This document shows positions 35,321 to 42,977 of a stretch of 64,000 nucleotides of DNA, piece by piece. This DNA comes from Subtercola frigoramans (GTDB lineage: Bacteria; Actinomycetota; Actinomycetes; Actinomycetales; Microbacteriaceae): contig NZ_JAFBBU010000001.1 of the NCBI RefSeq assembly GCF_016907385.1, forward strand, positions 2,914,001 to 2,978,000. Direction: 5' to 3'. The position numbers and the translations under genes were made by a program. The number at the start of each line of letters is the position of its first letter. Position 1 is the stretch's first letter. The notes below the pieces were generated by a model. It made no database searches. It had not been told where the DNA came from and saw only the letters and a program-made list of their open reading frames with translations.

Positions 35321-36342
35321 TTAGAAACCGAAACGTGGAATGAACCGCCCCAGGTACTCCCCCAGCCCCTCATCCTGCACGAACACGTACGTCCCCCGAA
35401 TCCCGCGCGTCAGCAGCACCGCATACACATTGCGAACAAAACGCAGCAGGTCCTCGTCGCTGTACACCACCCCGAGCTGGCGGTTGTTCTCCTTACCCTT
35501 CGTATCGAAGTACGACCCCCGATCGACGAACAGCTGCCCAGCGACCGGGTCGTACCGCAGATCCCGCCCGATGATCACCCCGGCATAGTTCAGGTCGTAC
35601 CCCTGCACCGTGTGAATCGACCCGACCTCCTCAAGCGACCCCGGCGACGCGATCCAGTCGGTCTGCGTGCTGTTCCACCGCAGCTGCACCCCATCGATCT
35701 CGATGTCGAACGCGGCGCGATCGCCGCGGCTCTTCCACTCCCACGCATGCCCGGCAAGAAGACGCGAAAGGCCCACCTCAACATCCCGCGCCCTGACCGC
35801 CGCCTGCATCGCCGCAACGCTGTCGAACATGCGAAAGTCGTACCCCTCGAAGTCCTGTGGATGCACAGCCTCACCCAACACGAACGCCGACGTGTGACCC
35901 CCGCCGAGCATCCGCCTCACATACCCGACGTAGTCGTCGCCAGCAGCAACCCGCATTTGCGACATCAGCGGATACAACCGCCCACCAGCCCGAGCCGACC
36001 CCACCAACTCCTCGAGCAACTCCGAAGGAACATCCGCCGGCCGAACGCTCTGCGCAGCATCCACCAGAACGATCTGATGCCGACTGCGCGCCTTGATCCA
36101 GTCGAGCTGGGTCTTCGACGTGTCATCGCTGCCGAACAGCGTCTCCGTGATCTCACGAAACTTGCGGTTCTGCACCCCCGACGACTCATTCGCCCGCTGA
36201 TTGAGCCGATGCGCCTCATCGACGAGCAGCAGATCGAAGACCTTCTCGCTCTCCCCGACCTCGAACGCCGTCATCACCATGTCAGGATGCAACCCCGGCG
36301 TCTTTCGAAACACTTTCTTGATCGACTCCCGCAACGACTGCT
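35321..36342 (-). pseudogene. 3' part of a split DUF2075 helicase-like gene
   Basis: This is the C-terminal half of a GIY-YIG/DUF2075 superfamily-1-like NTPase. The frame starts inside the left 121-bp repeat and contains Walker B (Leu-Leu-Leu-Val-Asp-Glu-Ala-His-Arg), Val-Asp-Ala-Ala-Gln-Ser-Val, Ser-Gln-Met-Arg (motif IV-like), His-Thr-Val-Gln-Gly-Tyr-Asp (motif V) and a final Val-Leu-Leu-Thr-Arg-Gly-Ile-Arg-Gly-Thr (motif VI) region. A TAG lies in frame just above the first possible start (TTG at 36334), so it has no proper start. Walker A is in the other fragment at 40041-40943. Alone it cannot be an ATPase. Confidence 0.88.
36222..36342. repeat. Left 121-bp direct repeat (DUF2075 duplication)
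   Basis: This segment matches 40048-40168 at 119 of 121 positions. It codes for the Ser-Ile-Lys-Lys-Val-Phe-Arg-Lys to Walker B stretch of the DUF2075 protein. One mismatch changes Lys to Arg; the other is silent. Confidence 0.95.
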
Positions 36343-36352
36343 ACCGCAAGAG

Positions 36353-36811
36353 TCACGCCGGTCGAACATAGAGGTAGCGACTAACTACTCGAGTGGGCGA
36401 CGAGACGCCACTGACGATCGTCTCTGGCGCGAGCGTCGCCGACTCTCCCGAAAGGTCGAGTTCGATACTCACGCCCCCGTTCGCAAACGCGGCCGGTGAC
36501 ACGCATGCTGCCGCCGCAGATGGATGATCGGCAGCTCTAATCGCAACGAGACAGATATTGCCGCTCGAGTCGACGGCCGCCCAATAACGAGCCTCACCCG
36601 AGTCGCCAACGAATCTCGAACTCGACAGATCTGCCCGCGCCTCAAATCCGACCAGACCCGGCAGAGCGTCTTGGTCATCCGCGGGTTCACTGAACAGCGG
36701 GAGCGCTCGCTGAGCATCGGTTTGTGATGAAGCACATCCCGTCAACCCGGCCAGGAGTACCGCAGTTCCCAAACGCAGTGCCAGCGGAGCCCGACCAGTC
36801 AACCGCAGCAC
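36353..36811 (-). CDS. Hypothetical lipoprotein, paralogue of the 36936 protein
   Basis: This 152-residue protein has a lipoprotein signal (Leu-Ala-Gly-Leu-Thr-Gly-Cys near residue 26). Its core is Tyr-Trp-Ala-Ala-Val-Asp-Ser-Ser-Gly-Asn-Ile-Cys-Leu-Val, then Ala-Ala-Ala-Cys-Val-Ser-Pro-Ala-Ala-Phe-Ala-Asn-Gly-Gly. The same pattern, with both cysteines, occurs in the divergently encoded protein at 36936. A GTG start is used. It lies just inside the left repeat. No function is recognisable; a surface-exposed or immunity-like role is possible but unproven. Confidence 0.7.
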   Translation of the reverse strand: MLRLTGRAPLALRLGTAVLLAGLTGCASSQTDAQRALPLFSEPADDQDALPGLVGFEARADLSSSRFVGDSGEARYWAAVDSSGNICLVAIRAADHPSAAAACVSPAAFANGGVSIELDLSGESATLAPETIVSGVSSPTRVVSRYLYVRPA

Positions 36812-36935
36812 CTACCCGCCCTCTCATCACCCACATCAGAAAAACTTCGTCACTTCGTTGATTAATTCTCAGCTTAGGGTTTAGGGTTCATCCGGGTCAA
36901 CTCAGCGCCCGCCAGCACAATGGAAAGGTTCAACG

Positions 36936-37574
36936 ATGAATCCAGAATCCCTCGAGCAAACACCCGCCAGGAACACCTTCAGCAGACGAAAGGCCGCCAT
37001 TGCCGCTTCGCTGTGTGGAGTAGCGCTCACCGCGGTAGTCTCGTTGGCACCTTCAGCCGTTTCGGCATCCTCGCCAGACCCGGTCGAGACCTGGAAGCCT
37101 GTTCTTGGTCTCATTGCGACATCTCAGGGTCAGCTGGATCATCTGCCGAGTTACCTCGTCTCGGGCGAGCAGGCGTTCGAGAGTGTCGATTTCTCGACGA
37201 CTCACGCGCTCGGCTCGACAAACGGCACGAAGCTCTGGGCGGCACTCAGCCCTGACGGCAGACTCTGCGTGATTGTTGACATGAATGACTCGGTGCAACT
37301 TGCTGGTCTGAGTTGCAGCACTCCTGAAGAGTTCGCGACAGCGGGCCTGGGCATACAGGTCGCCGATCGTTCAAAGGCGGTGCAGGCATACCTCCTCCCC
37401 GACGGCTACGTGAATTCCTCTCATCCAGAACTGATTCCTGTCGGCACGAATGTCGTAGTCGCCGACCCCTATGCCGGCCAAGCCAACAAACTGACACTCA
37501 GCCCTGGCCAGAATTCCGCGCCAGCCAGCGCGCCCATCACGCTCCTGGCGTTTCCGGCTCCGGAGGCGTTCTAG
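36936..37574 (+). CDS. Hypothetical secreted/membrane-anchored protein
   Basis: This 212-residue protein has a cytoplasmic N-terminus with Arg-Arg-Lys, one membrane or signal segment (about residues 20-44, ending Ala-Val-Ser-Ala) and an external domain. The domain has Leu-Trp-Ala-Ala-Leu-Ser-Pro-Asp-Gly-Arg-Leu-Cys-Val-Ile and Leu-Ser-Cys-Ser-Thr-Pro-Glu-Glu-Phe-Ala-Thr-Ala-Gly, which match the lipoprotein encoded divergently at 36353-36811. GGAAAGG precedes the ATG by seven bases. It is the first gene of a three-gene run with two further secreted proteins. Function unknown. Confidence 0.75.
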   Translation: MNPESLEQTPARNTFSRRKAAIAASLCGVALTAVVSLAPSAVSASSPDPVETWKPVLGLIATSQGQLDHLPSYLVSGEQAFESVDFSTTHALGSTNGTKLWAALSPDGRLCVIVDMNDSVQLAGLSCSTPEEFATAGLGIQVADRSKAVQAYLLPDGYVNSSHPELIPVGTNVVVADPYAGQANKLTLSPGQNSAPASAPITLLAFPAPEAF

Positions 37575-37578
37575 ATCA

Positions 37579-37950
37579 ATGACTCGACGACACACAAGCT
37601 CAATCGTTCCCGCTTCCTGCATTGCAGCGTTGGCAATAACGGCAGCGCTCTTCGGCGCCGGCTCGTCGCTCTCTGCTGCTGCGAGCGGCAGATCGAACTA
37701 CTATTCGGGCTCGAGCTTCTACAACGAGACGCACTTCACTAATCGGGTAGCAACGACCGGTGGAATCGTGGGCGTCGACGGCGGAGGCCTGATCGCCCGC
37801 TTCACCACGCAGGGATGGGGCTCCGCAAGCGGGGTCGGCTTCGTGGAGGCGACTCATTCGCGCGTCTCGAACACGCGTCAGTACTGCATGTGGACCCTCG
37901 GCGGCTACATCGCTGGCTCTGCCACTCTCGACTGCGAATACAAGAACTAG
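37579..37950 (+). CDS. Small secreted protein, two-cysteine family (copy 1)
   Basis: This 123-residue protein has a Sec signal peptide (Arg-Arg, hydrophobic stretch, Ala-Ala-Ala-Ser-Gly around residue 35). The mature part of about 85 residues is rich in Gly, Ser, Thr and Tyr. It shares with the next gene the pattern Tyr-x-Ser-Gly, Asn-Glu, Thr-Gly-Gly, His-Ser-Arg-x-x-Asn, Tyr-Cys-x-Trp and Leu-x-Cys-x-Tyr, so the two cysteines probably form a disulphide. It starts five bases after the preceding stop. No known toxin or enzyme motif is present. Confidence 0.75.
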   Translation: MTRRHTSSIVPASCIAALAITAALFGAGSSLSAAASGRSNYYSGSSFYNETHFTNRVATTGGIVGVDGGGLIARFTTQGWGSASGVGFVEATHSRVSNTRQYCMWTLGGYIAGSATLDCEYKN

Positions 37951-37959
37951 GAGACTCTT

Positions 37960-38337
37960 ATGCCAAAAAACGCCAGCACTTCGACAGACCGCCAACGCAC
38001 AATCACGTCCCTTGCAGCGTCTCTAGTTGTTATTGCCTCGGTAGTCGGCGCGGTCCCTATGGCCGCCTACGCTTCATCTCAGTATTGGAGCGGTTACACC
38101 ATCGAGAACGAGATCAAGTCCCCTGGGCATCCAAGCATCACGGGAGGAACCGGCACCGAGTACGCAACGCTCCTCTACTCGAATGTCACCACGTCGGGCT
38201 ACGGCACCGTGACGTCCGGCAGCGGCGCCACGATTGTTCACTCACGAACGACGAATCTGCATTACTGCCAGTGGCGTGACGAGCTCGATATCTTCGTCGG
38301 AGGCACGAACCGACTCACCTGTTCGTACTTCGGGTGA
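37960..38337 (+). CDS. Small secreted protein, two-cysteine family (copy 2)
   Basis: This 125-residue protein has a signal peptide (hydrophobic residues about 17-35, Ala-Tyr-Ala-Ser cleavage region) and a mature domain paralogous to the preceding gene, including His-Ser-Arg-Thr-Thr-Asn-Leu-His-Tyr-Cys-Gln-Trp and the terminal Leu-Thr-Cys-Ser-Tyr. AGGAG lies before the ATG, nine bases after the previous stop. The pair arose by duplication and divergence. A bacteriocin-like or surface role is possible, but neither is shown by the sequence. Confidence 0.75.
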   Translation: MPKNASTSTDRQRTITSLAASLVVIASVVGAVPMAAYASSQYWSGYTIENEIKSPGHPSITGGTGTEYATLLYSNVTTSGYGTVTSGSGATIVHSRTTNLHYCQWRDELDIFVGGTNRLTCSYFG

Positions 38338-38388
38338 CTAGGGCAAGCAGACGAATCAGGGGACGCTAGGCGACGAAAGAGCCGCTCC

Positions 38389-39696
38389 CTAATGTTCGCC
38401 GCTCGAGTCATTCTGCTCGGTCAGTTCCATGGTGTTCGCCGGCTTCTTCTTCGATTTGAACAGCCCCGCAACACCTCCGCCGACTGAGCCAGCGGCACCG
38501 GCGATCGCGCTGCCGGCACCCTTGACGGCAGTGAGGGCTCGAGGCTCATCGGGTATGCCGTCTCCGTCGATATCGATGCTCTGAAAGGAACGCCCAACAG
38601 TGCCAGCCGCAGTTGCGACTCCGGTGCTAGCCGCAACGGCAGTGTTGGCGACGCCTCCTCCGATACTGGTGGCAGTGCCAGTGATCCAGGTTCCAGTGGA
38701 CTTTGCAGCCTCCTCCAAAGCCGCGATTGCACGATTCGGCTCGCTGTCGACGTCGTCCTCAAGCACTTCCTTCTCAGGCACAATCAGGTGCGCAGGGAAT
38801 ACATCGGGCGCAGGAGTGAATGCCGCCCGCGAAGCTGCGACAACGTCTCGGCCGAACACAAATCGCGCAACGCCCCCCACGACAGCGCCAACCCCATATT
38901 CGACGGCCGCCTGTTGTTTTCCTGAAAGGCCAGCGCGCACCGTGTCCAGTTGACCTGTCTGAATGGTGCGAACGAGACTCTGCGCAGCCCCCGCCGGCAA
39001 GGTGTCGGCCAGCGTATTTGCCCAATGCGACCAGTCTTCGCGGCCATCGGCGATGCTCTTGCTCAGGCTGACTGTATTGTCCGTCGAGACAGTCGCGACG
39101 TCCGCAGCCATGATGGCAATCTGCTCCTGACCGACTCGTTCGTTTGACAGCCCGTAGACGAGGGTGAAGGCCTGATCGTGATCCAGGTTCATTCCGTGGA
39201 TGTCGGCGATGGCAAGCGCGAAGACCGCTGTAATCTCGAACTGCAATTGCTGGTCTCCCGCGGGGATGAGCGCCACTACTCGCTGAGCCCCGGTTGTCGC
39301 GACACCCAGCGCCATGCCTTTGGCTGCCGCCTTCGCCGCCTCTTTCGCCGCGCTTTTCGCAACCTGCTTGCCTGCCTGTTTGGCAGCATGCTGGCCTGCT
39401 GCTTTTGCACCGCTCGCCGCGGCCCCACCTAAAGGAATGAGGCTGATATCGATATTTGCGGCAATTGCTCCGGCAGCGATGACAGCGCCAGCTGTGCTGA
39501 TCGAGGTGGTGTAGTGGCGTTCGAGTATCCGGATGATCTCGGCAGGGGTTGCTTCCGGATTCCGTCGGCGTAGCCGCATGACGTACTTTCGTGCGATCGA
39601 GTGTCTGGCACCGATCGCCTTCGCGATCTCGCGAACCGCGTCGTCTTCGACGAGTTCCGCTTCAAACACGACATCATCGCTGTCGATATCAGACAC
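38389..39696 (-). CDS. Large Ala/Gly-rich hypothetical protein with HTH-like N-terminus and Ca-loop
   Basis: This 435-residue protein starts at a GTG preceded by GGGGGA (an upstream ATG at 39729 has no RBS). Residues 15-60 contain a helical, Arg-rich segment (His-Ser-Ile-Ala-Arg-Lys-Tyr-Val-Met-Arg-Leu-Arg-Arg-Arg). Hydrophobic Ala/Gly-rich helices follow, some amphipathic with Lys every three to four residues. Near residue 385 an Asp-Ile-Asp-Gly-Asp-Gly-Ile-Pro-Asp-Glu loop resembles an EF-hand/dockerin-like calcium site. The charged tail has Lys-Ser-Lys-Lys-Lys. It may be a peripheral membrane protein. It is convergent with the secreted-protein genes. Confidence 0.7.
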   Translation of the reverse strand: MSDIDSDDVVFEAELVEDDAVREIAKAIGARHSIARKYVMRLRRRNPEATPAEIIRILERHYTTSISTAGAVIAAGAIAANIDISLIPLGGAAASGAKAAGQHAAKQAGKQVAKSAAKEAAKAAAKGMALGVATTGAQRVVALIPAGDQQLQFEITAVFALAIADIHGMNLDHDQAFTLVYGLSNERVGQEQIAIMAADVATVSTDNTVSLSKSIADGREDWSHWANTLADTLPAGAAQSLVRTIQTGQLDTVRAGLSGKQQAAVEYGVGAVVGGVARFVFGRDVVAASRAAFTPAPDVFPAHLIVPEKEVLEDDVDSEPNRAIAALEEAAKSTGTWITGTATSIGGGVANTAVAASTGVATAAGTVGRSFQSIDIDGDGIPDEPRALTAVKGAGSAIAGAAGSVGGGVAGLFKSKKKPANTMELTEQNDSSGEH

Positions 39697-39833
39697 TGTT
39701 ATTCCCCCTGTATTGCGCGCATCCAGCATCGGACGACTATCGCCGCATCATTTACGCGTAACGCGATCAACCCTTATTGTGTGAGTTCGCTCACCCAGTC
39801 TCCCCGACAGCGGGACTTTCCCCAACATTTCGA

Positions 39834-40037
39834 TCAGGCAGGGGCACCGCCAGCGACTAGTCCGGCGATCTCCACAACGTGGGGAACGAGGTCATCGAGG
39901 TGCTTGATCCCAACGTGCCGGCGCTCGCTGACGCGCTCCCCGACCTTGGTCGTAGTGTTGAAGATCTTGCGTTCGGAGACGCCAGTCAATGCCGTCGTCC
40001 TAGCGAAAGGATCGCATGGCTTCGCATCATCTGTCAT
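39834..40037 (-). CDS. Small hypothetical ORF at the right end of the insert
   Basis: This is a 67-residue frame with ATG at 40037, ten bases inside the right repeat boundary. The composition is plausible for a protein (mixed charged residues, C-terminal hydrophobic helix) but no RBS and no recognisable domain are seen. It may be a gene fragment cut during insertion. The rest of the gap 39697-40040 shows nothing I can support. Confidence 0.3.
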   Translation of the reverse strand: MTDDAKPCDPFARTTALTGVSERKIFNTTTKVGERVSERRHVGIKHLDDLVPHVVEIAGLVAGGAPA

Positions 40038-40040
40038 CCG

Positions 40041-40943
40041 CTATTCAACGAGCAGCAGATCGAAGACCCTCTCGCTCTCCCCGACCTCGAACGCCGTCAT
40101 CACCATGTCAGGATGCAACCCCGGCGTCTTTCGAAACACCTTCTTGATCGACTCCCGCAACGACTGCTGCGGCACCACCAGCCCGAACGACAGCCCCGCC
40201 AAAAGCTCCGGATACCCCCCAACGAAGAACTCCGCGAACAACGAATCACTGTCGAACTCCTGCGCCGGCGGTGCCTGCTGAATATCGACCAGCAACTTCA
40301 GCATGTAGATCGCAATCACGGTCTTGCCGGTGCCCGGCTCCCCCTGAATCACCGACGTACTCGTCGCCGTCGACTCCAGATCAGCGAACAGCCCCTCGAG
40401 AATCCCCTCGACCGCGACCGCCTGATCCTGCGTCAAAGCCTTGAACGGCGACAGCTTGAACAGGTCACTGTTCTCGATCTCAGGAATGCTCCGGATGAAC
40501 ACACCATCGCTCTTCAGCTGCTCAAAAACCTGCTCGAAACTCTCCCGGTACCGCTCCCGCTCGTAATACTCCGACTCGGTGATGCCGTCGTTGCGATTGA
40601 GCACCTGATACACGCCATCGCCCGCGAGCATCCGGATCAGGTACGACTCCAAATCAAGACACACTGACTTGTTGAACGTCTCATCGATGATCACCCTCAC
40701 CGTCGTCAAGTGCTTCTTCGCGTCAGAGTCGAGGTGCTGACGTATCCGTGCAGCGGCGTTCAGCGATTCGCCGACATACACGTCGCTGACGTTTTGATTC
40801 CGGATGCTCGGCCGCCCTCGAACCGCACCCGCATTGTCGAGCACATAAACCACAGGCCAGTTCTTATTGCGGCGATCAAGCGGTGCCCAGGCGCTGATCT
40901 CTTCGCTCGTTAGCCCAAACGACGTGATGTCAAAGGGCGTCAT
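40041..40943 (-). pseudogene. 5' part of a split GIY-YIG/DUF2075 helicase-like gene
   Basis: This 300-residue fragment holds an N-terminal GIY-YIG-type nuclease domain (Pro-Val-Val-Tyr-Val-Leu and Asp-Val-Tyr-Val-Gly-Glu-Ser, about residues 28-65, with a downstream Leu-Glu-Ser-Tyr-Leu-Ile) and then Walker A GEPGTGKT near residue 201. It ends in Walker B: Leu-Leu-Leu-Val followed by Glu and a stop, exactly at the end of the right 121-bp repeat. The missing part is at 35321-36342. The start overlaps the MazG-like gene by 14 bases, so it is the second gene of that operon. Protein made from it would lack ATPase function but could keep the nuclease domain. Confidence 0.9.
40048..40168. repeat. Right 121-bp direct repeat (DUF2075 duplication)
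   Basis: This is the second copy of the segment at 36222-36342, with 119 of 121 bases identical and in the same orientation. Identity ends sharply at both edges: flanking bases on the outer side are the native gene, those on the inner side are insert. Confidence 0.95.
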
Positions 40944-41250
40944 ACTTCGCGCTTCGCCCTCGTGACTTCTCGACCGGATACTTCTCGCGCGTGATGGCCA
41001 GCTTGTCGCGCACTATCTGATCTGGATCCGCCCCGATCCGCTGCGCAAGAAGCATGCAATATGTCAAAACGTCAGCCAGCTCTTCACGCACACGCTCGAC
41101 GTCAGCCTCAGCGCTCCATTGGAAGCACTCCAGCAACTCCCCTGCCTCGATCGCGATGCTCTTCGCGAGGTTCTCCGGGCTGTGGAACTGCGCCCAGTCC
41201 CGTTCTGCGACAAACGCGGCGAGCTCGTCCTGAAGCGACCAAACGACCAT
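40930..41250 (-). CDS. MazG-like nucleotide pyrophosphohydrolase
   Basis: This 106-residue all-alpha NTP pyrophosphohydrolase has the MazG/RS21-C6 pattern: Phe-His-Ser-Pro-Glu-Asn-Leu-Ala-Lys-Ser-Ile, then Glu-Ala-Gly-Glu-Leu-Leu-Glu-Cys-Phe-Gln-Trp (Mg-binding glutamates) and Glu-Glu-Leu-Ala-Asp-Val-Leu-Thr-Tyr. It would convert (d)NTPs to monophosphates. The gene overlaps the DUF2075 gene start by 14 bases, an association seen in other bacteria near defence genes. Here the partner is broken, while MazG itself appears intact. Confidence 0.9.
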   Translation of the reverse strand: MVVWSLQDELAAFVAERDWAQFHSPENLAKSIAIEAGELLECFQWSAEADVERVREELADVLTYCMLLAQRIGADPDQIVRDKLAITREKYPVEKSRGRSAKYDAL

Positions 41251-41358
41251 GCCGTCACACTAGCAGCGCAGCGCGCCCGCCTAACCCTGGGCCTGGCCCG
41301 TGAATGCAACGGCTAGCGGGACGTACTCACCAACGGCTCAAGGCAAGACTCGATACAT

Positions 41359-41562
41359 CTACTCGTTCCCGGACCTCTTTATAGCCATTGCGACGCCGTG
41401 TGGTCCGAGACCAGTCAATTCCTGAACCTGAACCCACGTCGCACCGTCGGCTAGCGCTGAACGCATTCGTTCATCTCGGATTCTCATGAGCCGCTCACGC
41501 TCCTGAGTTGCTTTTCGAAGAGCCTCAACCGCCTCGCGGAGTAGGCGAACCGATTCTTCCAT
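41359..41562 (-). CDS. Small HTH-like protein
   Basis: This 67-residue protein has a charged coiled-coil-like N-terminal half (residues 1-38, rich in Arg and Glu). A short helix-turn-helix-like second half follows (Gly-Ala-Thr-Trp-Val-Gln-Val-Gln-Glu-Leu-Thr-Gly-Leu-Gly). It is divergent from another small gene across a promoter with a 6-bp palindrome. It may be the regulator of that pair. No RBS is evident; a TATAGT six bases before the ATG suggests a leaderless message. Confidence 0.55.
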   Translation of the reverse strand: MEESVRLLREAVEALRKATQERERLMRIRDERMRSALADGATWVQVQELTGLGPHGVAMAIKRSGNE

Positions 41563-41592
41563 GAAGCCACTATACAGACTGAGAAATTATCA

Positions 41593-41607
41593 CTATAATC
41601 GTTATAG
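41593..41607. promoter_or_regulatory. Palindromic operator and -10 element between divergent small genes
   Basis: CTATAA-TCG-TTATAG is a perfect 6-bp inverted repeat. It overlaps TATAAT (41594-41599), a consensus -10 for the gene at 41630, with a weak TATACA -35 17 bp upstream (41571-41576). A repressor here would block RNA polymerase. Confidence 0.6.
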
Positions 41608-41629
41608 CATCAACTAAGAGGAGCTACAA

Positions 41630-41851
41630 ATGTCTGCGATGCCGAGCGGCACCTTCGCGCTACCACCCGTCGATGATCTTCAGACGCTGGCATTCGAGCT
41701 TCGCAAAGATCATTTCGAGCTCATCGACGGGCTATTCCCCCTCGAAGTCGTAGCCCATGTCATGGCGGCAATCATCGCTCTCGAGGCAATCGTTCAGATT
41801 TTGAGGGCTCAAGGCTGGCCAGAAGAATCTGCAAGTGAGTCAAAAGCCTGA
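41630..41851 (+). CDS. Small hypothetical protein upstream of the R-M genes
   Basis: This 73-residue protein begins with a strong AAGAGGAG RBS. It has no known domain: a Pro-rich start, an acidic helix and a hydrophobic helix (about residues 40-62). It precedes the methyltransferase gene by 90 bases on the same strand and could be co-transcribed. It does not look like a typical C-protein, since no helix-turn-helix is visible. Confidence 0.6.
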   Translation: MSAMPSGTFALPPVDDLQTLAFELRKDHFELIDGLFPLEVVAHVMAAIIALEAIVQILRAQGWPEESASESKA

Positions 41852-41941
41852 GCCCAGATTGGTCGAATTTGGGCTTGCCCGAAGCGCCTGCCAAGGCGGT
41901 CTGCCATTCCAAGTTACAGTGTCAGAAGTACCTGGCATGGT

Positions 41942-42955
41942 GTGCTGGTGATCAAAATTACGGAGCAAGAATTGACGTACTCGAGCCTCAGCGTTCTAGA
42001 AATCTGCGCGGGAGCGGGCGGCCAGTCTTCCGGTCTCGAAAAAGCCGGATTTCGTCACGAGCTCGCGGTCGAAATCGACAAAGATGCTGCCGCCACACTC
42101 CGATTGAATCGCCCTGAATGGGACGTCCACGAGGGCGACGTCCGCGAAGTTGACGGAAAGAAGTATCGAGGAATTGATCTTCTCGCCGGTGGCGTTCCTT
42201 GCCCGCCGTTCAGCATGGCCGGCAAACAGTTGGGTGCAGACGACGAGCGAGACCTCTTCCCTGAAGCCATCCGCTTAGTTGGAGAAGCTAGGCCAGCCGC
42301 GGTGATGCTTGAAAACGTACGCGGACTTGCATCTCCACGGTTCACTCCGTACCGCGAATCGATCCTCGATCAGTTGTCCAAGCTTGGTTACCGGGCAGAC
42401 TGGCAACTTCTTTATAGTTCGGAGTTTGGGGTGCCGCAGTTGCGCCCGAGATTCATTCTTGTGGCTATAAAGGGCGCAAAATTTGACGAATTCGAATGGC
42501 CCGGTGCGGTTGGAAGTCCAAAGCTGGTGGGAGAGACTTTGCTCCCTTTGATGAAAGCCAACGGATGGCAAGGCGCAAATGCGTGGGCGAAACGAGCTGC
42601 CAGCATTGCCCCCACTGTCGTTGGCGGATCCAAAAAACACGGTGGCGCGGACCTAGGCCCGACTCGGGCAAAAAAGGCTTGGCTCGCTCTAGGCATTGAC
42701 GGAAAGGGGATCGCGGATGAAGCTCCGTCGGCTGAGCATCCCGCCACCCACATTCCTCGCTTGACTAACCCAATGGTTGCGCTCGTCCAAGGCTTTGACC
42801 CTGAATGGTCATTCGCTGGAAGGAAAACTTCGACGTATCGCCAGATTGGAAACGCATTTCCACCTCCTGTAGCACGCGGGGTGGGAACATCCATCGGGCG
42901 TGCTCTCGGAGTTACCGCGCTGAAGACCGAACGCGCATTGCGCATAGTCGCCTAG
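41942..42955 (+). CDS. DNA (cytosine-5-)-methyltransferase of a type II R-M system
   Basis: This 337-residue m5C methyltransferase has motif I (Cys-Ala-Gly-Ala-Gly-Gly), motif IV with the catalytic Pro-Cys (Cys87), motif VI Glu-Asn-Val-Arg-Gly, motif VIII Gly-Val-Pro-Gln-Leu-Arg-Pro-Arg and motif X Gln-Ile-Gly-Asn-Ala-Phe-Pro-Pro-Pro-Val-Ala. The target-recognition region between VIII and X is short. A GTG start (41942 or 41948) is used. It protects host DNA against the NaeI-like nuclease encoded 22 bases downstream, so its site is probably GCCGGC; this is inferred from the partner. Confidence 0.93.
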   Translation: MLVIKITEQELTYSSLSVLEICAGAGGQSSGLEKAGFRHELAVEIDKDAAATLRLNRPEWDVHEGDVREVDGKKYRGIDLLAGGVPCPPFSMAGKQLGADDERDLFPEAIRLVGEARPAAVMLENVRGLASPRFTPYRESILDQLSKLGYRADWQLLYSSEFGVPQLRPRFILVAIKGAKFDEFEWPGAVGSPKLVGETLLPLMKANGWQGANAWAKRAASIAPTVVGGSKKHGGADLGPTRAKKAWLALGIDGKGIADEAPSAEHPATHIPRLTNPMVALVQGFDPEWSFAGRKTSTYRQIGNAFPPPVARGVGTSIGRALGVTALKTERALRIVA

Positions 42956-42977
42956 CCGCGGTCGGCAGGACGTTACA

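Larger units (their letters stand above)
36222..40168. mobile_element. 3.7-kb insert in the DUF2075 gene flanked by 121-bp direct repeats
   Basis: A unique block (36343-40047) lies between two near-identical copies of the same internal DUF2075 segment. Deleting the block and one repeat restores one continuous frame of about 600 codons. The block holds five protein-like genes with no relation to the helicase. No integrase, transposase or terminal inverted repeat is visible. The geometry fits single-crossover integration of a circle carrying 121 bp of the gene, or a recombinase acting in trans. Mechanism is inference. Confidence 0.75.

Noticed and set aside
36876..36890. TTAGGG-like tandem (TTAGGGTTTAGGGTT) upstream of the 36936 gene
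   Set aside because: Only two units; more likely part of a promoter than a telomere-like repeat.
37579..38337. Lactococcin 972-type bacteriocins
   Set aside because: The two small secreted proteins have conserved cysteines and lack the lactococcin 972 pattern, so the resemblance is only in size and Gly/Ser/Tyr richness.
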